From Limnanthes douglasii subsp. nivea (Eukaryota; Streptophyta; Magnoliopsida; Brassicales; Limnanthaceae), in NCBI GenBank assembly GCA_036936605.1, contig JAUPFV010000001.1, positions 122,768,771-122,832,770 on the forward strand: DNA of 64,000 nucleotides, read 5' to 3'. The notes below the pieces were generated by a model. That model made no database searches. It was given only the letters and a program-made list of their open reading frames with translations, and was not told the DNA's origin. Position 1 is the first letter of the stretch. Every line of letters begins with the position of its first letter. A program made the translations under genes and the position numbers. This document shows positions 43,500-55,158 of this stretch, in pieces.

Positions 43500-43675
43500 A
43501 CCTATTCAGCCTACTGATATGGAGACCATCATATAAACCTACTACTATGAAACTGAACCTACTGTTATGAACCTGAATCTACCGATATAAATGTACTAAT
43601 ATGAACCTACTTATATAAATCTACTGATATGAACCTCAACCTACTAATATGAACCTAATGGTATGAGGACTATAG
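43500..43675. repeat. Degenerate minisatellite (ATGAACCTACTGAT-like)
   Basis: About ten imperfect copies of a short unit related to TGAACCTACTGATATGA with variable spacing. Not coding. Confidence 0.7.
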
Positions 43676-45946
43676 TAAGGATGCACTAATGTTTCTAAAA
43701 TTAGGACCGGATTTGATAGACTCTTTGTCTCACCCAAAGTTGACTCATCTGGAAATCTACCATACTAACAAGCTACAACACTACCAAAAAATAAAGTTGA
43801 TTGCAAAACATAAAGATGAACGAAAATTTTCACACAGAAAAGCTTATTCCCTTGAGAAATCTGTTGTAACTCTGTAAGACCAAAAATTAAAGAATGTTTT
43901 TGTCTTCTAATCCTTCTGAAGTTGGAAACTGTGAACAACTAAAAAACTTAATCTTTTTACTTGGAATTTCATTGCATTTTCTGGAAATTGAAACAGAGCA
44001 CAAACGTTGATACTGGTAGGTGCTGAGCCCAACTTACAGTCACATAATAAGATTAAAATAGAACTTATGAGAAGGTACACCCAGGAACAAGAAATCTATA
44101 GGGATTCAAATTACCAAAATCACACCTAACATTATTTTTCACAAGAAAGCAAAATGAGAAGCCATTGGCATATAATTTTGCCATATAACATTATAGAATT
44201 CTGCCGCCCTACATATTAGCTATACTTTCAATACATTTTTAGGACTTGTAAATCTCTAACTACTATATCCAATGCTTTATTGTATCTGCGGTGAAGCATA
44301 TTTTCAATAGGACAAAAGTTACAAAGCTCAATAGATTTACAGACCCGTAGATGTGGCTAGAGACATGCCTATTGAGGTGAAAAAAGTCCCTTGCAATGCT
44401 GCAAAAATGGAAAGTCCTAGCGCAATTCTATCAAATAAAAGTTAATTATCCTGAGTAAACAATACTTTAATACTTTACTCCTGTTTTCCAAATACGTTGA
44501 TAGGATTAAATTTCTAATAATCTATTTCAACTCATGTAATTAATAATTAACACATTAATATATTATTTAAAATTGGAATAAAATTTTCTAAACATTCTTT
44601 TGTTATAACTATAATAAAAAAATATTGACTAAATTATAATTTTTCAATGAATATTTGATTACGTTAGTTCTCGTATAATCTTATAAACCTAAAAAATGTA
44701 CAAATTTACTCCCACCAGTGGATTAAGGGTTCCACAAAAGTTACATTATTTCCTCGCACAAACCTTATGTTTTGGAGTCATACGGTTTGAGTTTGGGTTC
44801 AAAGCTAAAAAGGAGATGCCACAATTGAATACTGAACGAAAATCCTAACACCATAAAAATAAAAATAAAAAAACGTGGATTTTTATTATTTACCAAACCA
44901 ATAACTAAATAATAAAAATTAAGATTAAAAAAAAACTTTTTTTATTCATTATGTAACGTCTTTTAAAATTGCAATAATAATAATAATAATAATAATGATA
45001 ATAATAATAATAATAATAATAAATAACAAATTTAAAAATATATTTTTATTTGTGTCAGTTTACATTGATATTTGGTGAGCTAAATAAAATAGTGAAGTTT
45101 GTTTGGAAATATAACGAGAGATAATTAATTTTTGGACTGTAAGAAGAGAAATAAAACAGATACTTAAATAAATATTTAAGAAGAGTAGGAGAAGTAAAAA
45201 TTACACTATCAAAAATGTTCTCCAAGAATTTTTTAAAAGCTAACTAATGTTAATGGGCTTAATGGGCCAAATAAATCTATGGATCAATTATATTTATCCG
45301 AATATTCTTTAAAGCCGTATACCATTAAATAAATAAAACAATGAAACAAGTTATATATATATATATATATAGACCGACTCCTGTTTTCCAACTTCGTTGA
45401 TAGGATTATATTAACATTATTTACATTGTACAGAATCTAACGAGGCTTATCCGATCCCCTACAGTAAGTGTTTTATAAGGCATGAAGCTCTTAAAGTTGA
45501 AGTAAAAACTTCTAAGGCTATAAGATTATGTTGTTCAATTGCAAATAAGCAAACAATCTGAAAAAGAAATCAACTTTAAACATCTCACTTACTAGAGAGA
45601 ATTGATGTCGTCGATCTGCAGCAAAATGCTCACTTTTCTATTAGGTTCTCTTTCTCCAACTAGGAATCAACAAAAAATGCTCACTTTCTATTAGATTCTC
45701 CAGCTATGAATCCTTCTCTCTCTCTTCATTGAAACTCGACTGTTATAGTAAATTGGGAGGAGAAAGTTAACGAACAAAAATTGGGCAAAAATGGGGAAAA
45801 TGAAGAAAGGAGGTTTATGAGAGGATGGGTTTCTGAAAAGATGGGTAGATAAAAAGACCCACCTTTGCAGTAAAGGGGTTGATTGGATGGGTAGATAAAA
45901 AGACCACGTTTTCATTATTTAATGAAAACAGAAACTAATTTTAATG
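43676..45946. other. CACTA interior, no supported gene
   Basis: AT-rich. Contains an (AAT)n tract at about 44972-45022 and an (AT)n tract at about 45352-45371. The string CTCCTGTTTTCCAA with following CGTTGATAGGATTA occurs near 44480 and again near 45378, suggesting a 900-bp spaced direct repeat. An imperfect short repeat (TGCTCACTTTTCTATTAG, TGCTCACTTTCTATTAG) lies at 45627-45695. The latter area could be the leader of the minus-strand CACTA gene, but I see no coding proof. Confidence 0.4.
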
Positions 45947-46009
45947 GTTAGCGCTAGAGGTGTCAAACGAGTTGAACCATCACCAACCCGCACCGTTTAA
46001 ATCAGAACC

Positions 46010-46115
46010 ACGGGTTGCAGTCCTGGCGGGTTGCGGTCCTGCCAGGTTGCGGTCCTGGCGGGTTGCTCTTATGCGGTCCTGACGGTCTGGCGGTTCTGCC
46101 AGGTTGCAGTTCTAA
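46010..46115. repeat. hAT left subterminal GC-rich repeats
   Basis: About five copies of a unit like GGTTGCGGTCCTGGCGG. A matching cluster lies at 48770-48880 near the right end. Confidence 0.8.
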
Positions 46116-46930
46116 TGGGCCAGTTTCACAGTTAAACCGTCAGTTCAAACCACCAGACGAACCATTTAAGTACCGTTTACCAGTTCAAACCATCAGCTAA
46201 ACCATTTAACCATTTAAGAACCGTTTATCAGAATATTTTATAATGTTATTTAAAATTAATTTGTAAGTGTTAATTGAATCTAATTTCAATAATTGAGTTA
46301 ATTATTCTATTTCATGTATTTTAATTTAAATATGTTATCATTTTAATCGAAATTTTATAATCATCAATTACATTCTAAAAAAATAATTGTAATTTGATTT
46401 TGATACGTTTTCTTTTCTAATTATATTTATGTATTTAAGATATTTTATTTAATATTATGTAGATATTAAATAAAAGAAGTACATCTACTTGTATTTCGAT
46501 TACAAATTTACAACATTTGAAGTATAAATTTAATATTTGAAGTATAAAATATAAACTATCTATTATGTTCCAAATTAACTTGTTAATAATATAAAATTTC
46601 TTTCAATAAACTAGAAAAAAAGGAAGCGTTTATAAGATAAAATTTCTTTCATTAATCTAGAGAATTTAATATATATATTTTTTCATAAAAGTACTAAAAT
46701 TATTAAAAAACTAATAGTTCGAAAAATCTATTTACAGATTTTTTTATATTTTTAAATAATAGTTCGAATTTCCTATTTATATATTTTTTTTTTAATTTTT
46801 TTTAAAATATTAGTGCGCGAAATCCTATATATAGAGTTTTGATTATTTTTAATAGTTTAAAGTGCTTACATTTTTAAAAAAATTAAATTTTTTCTAAAAA
46901 AATATATATTTTAAAAAAAAATCAGTCACG

Positions 46931-46955
46931 GATGACGTCAGCAAGTGACGTCATC
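46931..46955. promoter_or_regulatory. Paired TGACGTCA boxes
   Basis: Two copies of TGACGTCA form a perfect hairpin with a GCAAG loop and 10-bp stems. TGACGTCA is a classical binding site of plant bZIP factors. It lies about 285 bp upstream of the TATA box that precedes the hAT ORF. Confidence 0.5.
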
Positions 46956-46957
46956 AA

Positions 46958-47192
46958 GCGGACCATCCGGCCAATCATCCGGATGGTCCGCGCATGGCCA
47001 TAGCGCCCCGGTTCATCCAACGGCTAGTTCGTTTGAATTAGCCGTTGGTCATTCGGATGCCCCGGTTACAACCGGACCATCCGGATCGATATCCGGATGG
47101 TCCGATTTGCGTGTCCGGGCGTCCGGGCGAAACCGTCCGGATGCCCCGGACCGTGTGCCCGGACCATCCGGACGCCCATCCGGATGGTCCGG
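46958..47192. repeat. Three GGACCATCCGG hairpins plus one CCAACGGCTA hairpin in the hAT
   Basis: Perfect stems: 46958-46970 with 46979-46991 (13 bp); 47073-47086 with 47091-47104 (14 bp, CGAT loop); 47159-47171 with 47180-47192 (13 bp). A further 10-bp stem CCAACGGCTA pairs with TAGCCGTTGG at about 47017-47048. Confidence 0.9.
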
Positions 47193-47239
47193 ACGAAAAA
47201 AAAAACGGTTTTTTCAAAAAAAATAAATATGGGTCTCCC

Positions 47240-47248
47240 CTATAAATA
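47240..47248 (+). promoter_or_regulatory. TATA box of the hAT cargo gene
   Basis: CTATAAATA, framed by the 8-bp inverted repeat GGGTCTCC...GGAGACCC. The ATG of the ORF is 215 bp downstream. Confidence 0.55.
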
Positions 47249-47455
47249 GAGGAGACCCCAACTCCAACCTCACACATTCTCTAAATGTACTATAAACTCT
47301 CTAAATCTCTCAACTTGTTCTAGATTTTGTTATTAAGCTTAACTTTTGTATTTTACATATCGTACTTCTGTTTTCGAAATAGTTAGATTTTTTTTTCGAA
47401 AAAAAATTGTTATTAGTTTGTATTAGTTATTATTTGTGCTTATTTCCTATTTCCA

Positions 47456-47977
47456 ATGCCGTCTTGTGGCTTCAACAACAGGTTAGGACAAGCAACTCCG
47501 AAAACTGATTTTTCGGAATTTTCTTCTTTTATGATGTCTCCTCCACCCGAGAGGGATCCGATCACACGACGCATCAAATGTGCCACTGAACCTACGAATA
47601 TGAGTAAGACTCTCAAACAAAATTTTAGTTTTAAAATTTCTGATAAGGAGAGGCGAAACTTCAAACTTGTTAGTACTACACGTACGACTGTTAGTAAGAC
47701 CGCCAAACCAAATTTTAGTTCTAAAATGGTCGACAAGGTGACACGAAGTGTCAAACACCCAACTATAACCAAGACTAAGAGTAAGACCGTTGTTCCTAAA
47801 CAAAGTCTTAGTACGAAGACGAAGATGGTCGATTTGATTGCTGCTGCGTTAAGTAAGGTTAATCGTGAGACTCGAGGACAAGTTTTGGGAGATCCATTAC
47901 AAATTGCAGCTACTGTTGAGAAAGTTTTGCGACTTAAAAAAGTGGTTAGCGACAAGAGACTAAAAAATGTATTTTAG
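47456..47977 (+). CDS. Hypothetical 173-residue basic protein carried by the hAT
   Basis: The ATG at 47456 follows a TATA box and a leader without long AT runs. The protein is basic and repetitive. Residues about 50-145 hold three loose copies of a unit like SKTLKQNFSFKISDKERR, SKTAKPNFSSKMVDKVTR and SKTVVPKQSLSTKTKMVD, followed by a more structured end (LIAAALSKV, LQIAATVEKVLRL). I do not recognise a family, and no transposase or signal motif is visible. The open frame is 522 bp in AT-rich DNA and has a balanced composition compared with its flanks, so it is likely to be real coding sequence. It could be an internal remnant of a longer gene or a captured host fragment. Confidence 0.5.
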   Translation: MPSCGFNNRLGQATPKTDFSEFSSFMMSPPPERDPITRRIKCATEPTNMSKTLKQNFSFKISDKERRNFKLVSTTRTTVSKTAKPNFSSKMVDKVTRSVKHPTITKTKSKTVVPKQSLSTKTKMVDLIAAALSKVNRETRGQVLGDPLQIAATVEKVLRLKKVVSDKRLKNVF

Positions 47978-47978
47978 C

Positions 47979-48110
47979 AATTGTAATATTAAATATTTTA
48001 ATATAACTTGTAATATTTTAGCATTTGTAATATTAAATATTTTAATATGACTTGTAATATTTTAGCATTTGTAATATTAAATATTTTAATATAACTTGTA
48101 ATATTTTAGC
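47979..48110. repeat. 44-bp tandem repeat, three copies
   Basis: The unit starts CATTTGTAATATTAAATATT (CAATTG in copy 1). Copies are nearly identical and directly follow the hAT ORF. Confidence 0.9.
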
Positions 48111-48132
48111 ATGATAAAATATGATTTTGGTT

Positions 48133-48480
48133 TAAAAATAATAAATAACGTTATATTTAAAACCAAATCACAATAATAAAATTCAAAATGTAATATTAAA
48201 ATTACAACAATATAACTTAAAAATAATAAATAACACTTGTAATATTTAAAACCAAATCACAATAATAAAATTCAAAATGTAATATTAAAATTATAACAAT
48301 ATAACTTAAAAATAATAAATAACACTTGTAATATTTAAAACCAAATCACAATAATAAAATTCAAAATGTAATATTATAATTACAACCATATAACTTAAAA
48401 ATAATAAATAACACTTGTAATATTTAAAAACAAATCATAGTAATAAAATTCAAAATGTAATATTAAAATTATAACCATAA
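48133..48480. repeat. About 89-bp tandem repeat, four copies
   Basis: The unit starts TAAAAATAATAAATAACACT and contains CCAAATCACAATAATAAAAT. The first copy is slightly shorter. Confidence 0.9.
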
Positions 48481-48961
48481 ATTTTGTAATTTTTTAACCT
48501 GATAAGATATAGTTTTGGTTTGTAATATTAAAATCAACACTACTAATATTAAATCTAAAAACATAATAATAATATTGAAAATGTGATAATAACATAATTA
48601 ATATTTAAAATTTTGGACTATATAATAATTGCAACACTTAAAATATTAATAACCAACAATTAAAATATTTTAATCTCAATATTTTTTAAATATAACATTT
48701 TGGTTATAAAATAAATAAAATCAGCATAATATTTACCAATAAACCGCCGGTTTTAATAAACCGTGGTTTCGCAGTCCTGCCAGGTTGCAGTCCTGCCGGG
48801 TTACAGTCCTGACGGGTTGCTCCTTATGCGGTCCTGACGGGTTGCGGTCCTGGCGGGTTGCGGTCCTAATGGGCCAGTTTCGCAGGTAAACCGCCAGTTC
48901 TTAAGCAGGTTGTCAGCTTTGAACCGTGGTTCCTGAACCATTAGACACCTCTAGTTAGCGC

Positions 48962-49758
48962 AATTCTGAGCGCAATTTTGAAATTTCTTTTCTTTTCTAA
49001 TAAAATTGGATTACTATAGCTCATCCTTTTATTAATTGAAAATTTCTTTGTTTAAAAGTGAAGATATTAATTTAATACCAATTTTAGAAATATTTTTTCT
49101 AAATTATAATTATTTTTTGTGATATTTGTTTTTACAAAATATCAATTTTTTTAATCAATCTAATAATTCTATATTGCGTTGAATGATAATTACTATATCA
49201 TATAAAAGTATTATTCAAATTTTTTATTCCAAACTTTAAAAGTATATAAATAATTTTGTTTTTCATTTTTTCCATTCGTTATTTAAAATTTCTTCAAAAT
49301 TTCAAAATATCTTTAAAATAAAATTTAATATAAATTATTGAGCTTACCACTTTTATTTTGAATTTATATGAAAACTTAAAGATTACTGATTATATCTTAT
49401 TCACTATAGTCTCTGTGTATTTAATTAATGGCTTAGACTAGTGTTAATTTTATTTATCAAAATCAACCTTAATATCAATTCTATATAAAAACGCTAGTAA
49501 TTAAGATCTTAAATAACTCGTTACAATAATAATAGTAATAATGTTATCAGCATTATAAAATAAAATAAAATACATATTTTTTTAAAATACATAAAGGAAA
49601 AATTATGTTATTGCGCTGATTGTTTTTTAATTATAAATTTTGTAATTAAAACTAATTTACTAATTTTATTTAAAAAAAAATGATTCTCACATAAATATAT
49701 GATTAATAATTTTGAAAAATTAATGTTTATTTTCGATGAACTAATACATATTTTTTTA
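48962..49758. other. AT-rich remainder of the CACTA element
   Basis: No coding content. The expected right CACTA terminus is not found here. The TPS exon resumes at its right edge. Confidence 0.5.
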
Positions 49759-49917
49759 AGATTAATTTAAGAGTTAGATACAATGATCTCAACAATTTTC
49801 ATAGCAATGGGTCAAGAGGCAGGAGACAAAGCATATGAATGGTTGGATTCTCAGCCTAAACTTGTCACCGTACTACAGACATGTGGTCGTTTGATAAATG
49901 ACATTGCAAGCCGCGAG
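49759..49917 (+). pseudogene. TPS exon 6, second part, with NSE/DTE-type motif
   Basis: Reading in phase gives RLI, a TAA stop (49768-49770), ELDTMISTIFIAMGQEAGDK, AYEWLDSQPKLVT and GRLINDIASRE. This is the second half of exon 6. The motif NDIASREHE, completed by exon 7, fits the second metal-binding motif (N,D)DxxSxxxE. The donor GTATAA follows at 49918. From EEY in the first part, about three to five codons are missing. Confidence 0.92.
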
Positions 49918-50026
49918 GTATAAGAAAATCTGATTGTTTAGAAAAAACTCAGAAGCTAAATTATTTTGTATTACATAAATGTCACCTTGAACTTGTTGTG
50001 TTACTAATTCGTCGAACTAATGACAG

Positions 50027-50240
50027 CATGAAAATGAAGGACATGCTTTCAATAGCATCTCATGCTACATAAAACAACATTGAACCCTTAAAGATAATGT
50101 AATCAGAATGTTTAGAAATAAGATCAAAGATGGATGGAATGATATGAATGAGGAGCTGATGCATCCGACCACTATGTCACCACGTCTACTTACACGGTTT
50201 ATAAACTTCATGCGTATATTCGAATTTCATTACAACATCG
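50027..50240 (+). pseudogene. TPS exon 7, first part
   Basis: The acceptor GACAG lies at 50022-50026. Encodes HENEGHAFNSISCYIKQH, then an in-frame TGA at 50081-50083 (the family has Gly here), then KIKDGWNDMNEELMHPTTMS, ending FEFHYNI where Copia-2 begins. The W-(K/N)D-(I/M)NEE and PT blocks are family landmarks. Confidence 0.92.
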
Positions 50241-50692
50241 AGTTGAATCTTGAGAGAGAGATGAAGATTGAAAGAAAAAGAAATGTAACTGAATTTTTAT
50301 TAAATCTTTCTCTACATTCTGTATTTACAAATGTAACATTTATAGTCACTAAATTATGTTCAATTATGTAACAGAATTTTGTTAGAAGCTGTTATACAAT
50401 TTGTTATTGTATTGGAATCTAACAACTAACTCAGCCCATACAAAACAATCAAGAAGACTAAGCCTTAGGTCCAATACAAGTAGCTTAGGTCGTCAGCCCA
50501 TGACCCGGTCTAAAACACAGCCCAACATATAAAAGACTTAAGACCAGCTTCACACACTCTTGTTCCTCCAAACCCTAGATCGAAACACCAGCCTCCATCT
50601 TCTCCAAGTCTGTCAAACCCTAGACCACACATCAGCCACCATCAGCCACCTTCTCCTTCTCTAAAACTTCTTCTTCTTCAACTATTCTAACT
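50241..50692 (-). repeat. Copia-2 3' LTR
   Basis: On the plus strand it starts AGTTGAATC and ends TTCTAACT. Next to it at 50693-50705 is the polypurine tract (minus strand GTTTGAGAGGGGA). Confidence 0.92.
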
Positions 50693-52226
50693 TCCCCTCT
50701 CAAACGAGACGGAGGTTCACCAAGGCTCAGTTTGTCCCGAAGAAACAAGAACCGAATTTGAGACAAAGGCTTTGTGAGCAAGTCTGCAACTTGATCGTGA
50801 GAAGGTACGTACCGTATATCCAGTAAGTTTTGAGTTACCATATCTCGTATGAAATGTAGATCTAACTCGACATGCTTTGTTCGAGCATGAAAAACAGGAT
50901 TTGAAGCAAGAGAGCTCGCTTCAAGGTTATCACACCAGATAACCGGAGCTCTGTGAAGATCAAGTCGAATCTCATGAAGCACTGATTGTACCCAGATGAG
51001 TTCAAAGGCCAGATTTACAAGCGATCTGTATTCTGACTCTGTACTCGATCTGGAGACAATCCCCTGTTTCTTTGAAGACCACGAAATCAAGGAGTCATCC
51101 AGAAAAACGCAATAACCACCAACAGATCGACGGTCATCCAACGAGGCAGCCCAATCGGCATCAGTAAAGCCTGTAAGTTGATGAGAGTCACTCGGTTTGA
51201 TGTGGAGCCCCATCGTCTGAGTACCAGATAAGTATCGTAGAACTCGTCTTACACATTGTAGATGAATTTTAGTAGGATTTTGTTGAAACTGACTGAGTTT
51301 GTTAACAGCAAACGCAATGTCAGGTCGAGTGTGCAGTAGGTACTGTAAAGATCCTAACAAGCTTCTGTATCTTGTAGGGTTCTGGAGTAATTCACCATCA
51401 GTTTTGGAGAGGGGTGGAGTCACCTTTATTGGAGTTGCGCAGGAGTTAGCATTAGACAAGCCTTCTTTAACCAGTAAGGCTTTAATATACCGTATTTTAG
51501 TCAAGTAGAGACCAGACTCATCTTTGTGAGCCTCAATACCCAGAAAAAGCCTTAGAGACCCCATATCTTTTAGAGCAAATTCAGAATTTAGATTCTGAAT
51601 AAACCTGGACAAAAACTCCTTTAGACCAGTAGAAGGACAATTACCAGTAACAATTACCAGTAACAATTACCAGTAACAATTATGTCATCTACATAGACCA
51701 GTAGAATGACAAAGACTCCTTTAGACCGTAGAAAGAACATAGAGTAGTCAGCCCTTGAATTTTGAAAACCCCATAAGATCAGTGTATCCTTGAGCTTGGA
51801 ATACCAGGCTCGAGGTGCCTGTTTCAGTCCATATAGTGCCTTGTTTAGCTTGCATATGTGATTAGGATATTTAGGATCAACAAAACCTTGAGGTTGTACC
51901 ATGTACACCTGTTCTTTGAGATGACCATTCAAGAAGGCATTATTGATATCAAGTTGCCTGATCACCCAGTCTCTAGACACAGCAATAATGAGCACTAACC
52001 TTATAGTAGAGGCTTTAATAACTGGAGAGAAAGTCTCATTGAAATCAACCCCAAGTTGTTGATGAAAGCCTTTAGCTACAAGTCTAGCCTTGTAGTGTTG
52101 AACATACCCTCCTGGGTTATATTTAACCTTATACACCCATCTGCACCCCACCAGACTCATGTTACTGCTGTGGGGAACAAAAGACCAAGTATGATTGTTT
52201 ATCAAAGCATCATATTCACACTTCAT
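50632..52226 (-). pseudogene. Copia-2 reverse transcriptase and RNase H
   Basis: The frame from 52226 shows [49 protein letters not shown] and [11 protein letters not shown]. It then ends because a 13-bp unit is present three times at 51639-51677. The RNase H frame (51666-50632) continues with LRLFLGIEAHKDESGLYLTK, TDADWAASLDDRRS, SSTESEYRSL, WCDN and HARTKHVELDLHF, ending within the LTR. All catalytic blocks are recognisable, but the copy cannot make one continuous RT. Confidence 0.9.
51639..51677. repeat. 13-bp unit in triplicate
   Basis: AATTACCAGTAAC is repeated three times head to tail, followed by AATTATG. It lies in the codons just after the YVDD box and adds 26 bp, which shifts the frame. 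Confidence 0.95.
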
Positions 52227-54388
52227 GGCCTGAACCCATTAAGGACACAAAACAGCCTCTGAAAACTTAGTAGGTTCTTTAACAGTGGTAGTAGATGTAA
52301 TAGTAGTTCCTGAGTAAATATGCTTAGGTTTTGAAATACCATCTTTAGCTCTAGTGGGCATAGGGTGTCTGTTAGATAGAGTTTGAAAGGTAGTTTGATT
52401 ATTAATTCTGTCAAAAGGTAGTTCAATGAATAACTCACCAGGTTTTGATGGTTGTGTTTCAGATAAGGTGCTGGGCAAGGAGTTTTGAGTAGCTGTGGGA
52501 TCTTGGGAATCAGTTTGGCTTGTGAAGAGGTGCTAAAGCTATCAGGTGAGTTATTACAAGGTATATATGGATTTGTTGTGTTGGTCTGGTTTGATTGTAA
52601 GGGCTGGTTAGTGTTTGGGTGTTGGTAACTGTTGTGGTGACTGATGATATGTTGTGGTGTAGAACTCTCAATTGGCATATATAGATTAGGAAACTTAGGC
52701 AACCAAGAGACTCTAGAGACAGACACAGAGGACTTAGTGTTTAGGAAACCAGACATACATAGGAACTCACCTTCATTAAAAATGACATTCCTTGACACAT
52801 AAACTCTCCCACTAGGACTGAGACACTTGTACCCTTTGTGAACCCCACTATGCCCTAAAAAGACACACTTGACTGAGTGAAATTTGAACTTATTAGTTTG
52901 ATAGGGTCTAAGACACGGAAAACAAGTGCACCCAAAGACTTTTAGGAACATGTAGTCAGGTTTAGATCCAAAAAGCTGTTCAAAAGGAGACTTATCTTTT
53001 AGAGTGAGTAAAGGTAACCTGTTAATCAAGTAAACAGCAGTGTGAAAAGCTTCTGGCCAGAACTTCTGAGGAAGACCAGACTGAGCTAGGAGGGTCAGAC
53101 CAGTCTCAGTGACATGTCTGTGCTTCCTTTCTGCTCTACCATTTTGAGCAGAAGTGTAAGGACAGGATGTCCTGAGCTGGATCCCTGATTCTTTAGCCAA
53201 GGATAGAAAGGACATGAACTCACCACCCCAGTCAGACTGAAAAACTTTAATCTTTTTATCAAACTGATTTTCAACTAGAGTTTTAAACTCTTTAAACACA
53301 GTCACAACCTCACTTTTAAGTTTAAGTGGATATAGCCATGTGAACCTACTGTAATCATCTACAAATAATATGTAGAATTTATAGCCAGAAGTAGATAGGA
53401 CAGGAGTAGGTCCCCACAAGTCAGAATGAATCAAATCTAGGACATTAGAAGAGTGTGAGACTGAATTAGAAAAAGGTAAGGAGTGAGACTTGCCTAATTG
53501 ACAATCATCACAGAAAAGCTTTTCATTGCTAGCAATAGTAGGTAGATTACAACTTTTCATCACAATAGACAAGACACGTTTAGAAGGATGGCCCAGTTTT
53601 TTATGCCACCCAACCTTTAGGGAATCAGAAGTATTAGTAAGAACAGACACATGAGAAACAAATGAATTTGACTTAGGAAAGGCTGCCTTAGTAGTCCTAG
53701 GAATAGAAGTGTCCTCCAACTTATAGAGCCCATTTTCAACCCTGCCTTTAAGTAGAATCATCTCGGTTGTCTTGTCCTTCACAAAACATTCAGAACTGTG
53801 AAACTCAATAAAAATATTATTATGAAGAGTTAATTGAGAAACAGATACTAGGTTTTTGTTGATATACGGCACATGTAACACATTGTTTAGGAGGATCTGT
53901 TTGTTGGTTTTAGTAGATAGGCAAGTCTTACCTAAGTTAGAAATGTTCAGTTTACTACCATTACCTACTATCACTGTTTTATTACCTGTGTACTGTGTTT
54001 TTTGGTTCAGCATCTTGGCTGAGTTGGTGACATGGTGGCTAGCACCACTGTCAACATACCAACTTTCATCACCATTCCCTGACTCTTGTGAGACTGTCAT
54101 CACATTTTGATCCTGGTCAGTTCTTTGTTGATCTGTTGGCATTTGTCCCATCACATTAGGGTCATCCCTAAAATAACAATAAGCAACCCCATGACCAAAC
54201 TTGCCACATATTTGACAAGTAGGTTTGTTGTTAGAGTAGTTGAACCTACCACCTCTGCCTCTGTTAGGGCCTCTACCCCTGTAATTGTTAGAGTAGTTTG
54301 AGGAAAACCTTCCTCTAGAGCCTCTACCTTGACCTTTATTTCCATACCTTGAATCAGAACCATAGTTGTTGTTGCCAGAAGACTTAGT
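52227..54388 (-). pseudogene. Copia-2 zinc knuckle, protease and integrase
   Basis: In phase with gag after a stop, the frame runs from a Gly/Arg-rich region through CQICGKFGHGVAYC, WYVDSGASHHVT (protease), GWHKKLGHPS, LIHSDLWGP, VFQSDWGGEF and AQNGRAERKHRH (integrase triad). Near 52480 the frame shifts. The linker then continues in another frame to a TAA near 52239, just before the RT block WVQAMKCEYDAL. Confidence 0.9.
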
Positions 54389-55135
54389 TTATGGCTTGTT
54401 AACAGAAGTGAGACTCAAATTAGCCATAGCAACCTGAATTTTCCCTAGTTGTTCAAGCCTGCTTTCGTAAGTAAGTAGAGTAGCTTGTAGATCAAGCCAA
54501 TTTTGAACCTCTTTGTCACCTAGATGGACTGCAATATGAGTGTATTCACTGTCAAGACCTGCCAAAACCTGTGAGACCAAATCATTTAGAGAAATAGGTG
54601 AACCAGCTAGAGCCAGACTATCAACAATGTGTTTCATCTTAGCTAGGTACTCCTCCATAGAACTAGCTCCTTTCCTGGTTCTTTGAAATTCGGCTTTAAA
54701 GAAGGTCACTCTAGACTTCGTTTGAGAGCCAGACAGCCTTACCACCGCATCCCACAGACCTTTGGAGGACTCCTCCTCCATCACCTGAGATGCAACTTCA
54801 GCACTCATGGTGCTGTACAACCATCCCAACAGCAACTGGTCCTTAGCAATCCAATTGTCATATTCTGCATTATCAATTAGAGAACCATCTGGTCCAACTA
54901 TAAACTTGGGAGGGCAATGTTTCTCACCACTTATGAAACCTCCCAGCTTGTTACCTCTAATTATAGGCAACACCATAGTCTTCCATAGAAGAAAGTTGTT
55001 TCTGTCCAACCTGAGACTAGTAAATGCATTCATCTGATTCAAGCTGTTGTTTTTGTTTGTCAACAGGTGATCCATTGAAGACGTAACCTGCTCAGTAGAT
55101 CCTGAGCTGAAGCATGGTGAGTCATTTCCTGCCAT
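54389..55135 (-). pseudogene. Copia-2 gag
   Basis: The likely start is the ATG at 55135 (MAGNDSPCFSSGS), shortly after the LTR and primer-binding site. The capsid part reads LRLDRNNFLLWKTMVLPIIR, DQLLLGWLYSTM and EYLAKMKHIVDSL. A single TAA at 54389-54391 interrupts before the knuckle. The frame upstream of 55135 extends into the LTR and is not part of gag. Confidence 0.9.
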
Positions 55136-55146
55136 TGAAGAGTCCC

Positions 55147-55158
55147 GCTCTGATACCA
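55147..55158 (-). other. Copia-2 primer-binding site
   Basis: Minus strand TGGTATCAGAGC, initiator-Met tRNA type, directly next to the LTR. Confidence 0.92.

Larger units (their letters stand above)
45955..48953. mobile_element. hAT-type element (2,999 bp) with a cargo ORF
   Basis: Terminal inverted repeats TAGAGGTGTC (left) and GACACCTCTA (right) are flanked by a perfect 8-bp duplication GTTAGCGC at 45947-45954 and 48954-48961, the hAT signature. Subterminal regions at both ends carry GC-rich repeats such as GCGGTCCTGGCGGGTTGC. No hAT transposase is present, so it is non-autonomous. It contains a promoter-like region, a 173-codon ORF and two AT-rich tandem arrays. It sits in the CACTA interior. 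Confidence 0.9.
28866..49758. mobile_element. CACTA (En/Spm) element inserted in TPS exon 6, right end lost
   Basis: The left end reads CACTACAAGAATTTTTGC at 28866, the standard CACTA terminus, and is followed by about 40-bp subterminal repeats. The element carries a Transposase_24-type gene on the minus strand. TPS exon 6 stops exactly at the left terminus and resumes near 49759, so everything between was inserted there. I could not find a matching ...TTGTAGTG right terminus. About three to five TPS codons are missing at the right junction, so a deletion probably removed the terminus. It contains later insertions: the Tat gypsy at 32440-42911, the hAT at 45955-48953, and a GOT1 copy. Without them the element would be about 7.4 kb. 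No TNP2-type transposase was seen. Confidence 0.75.
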
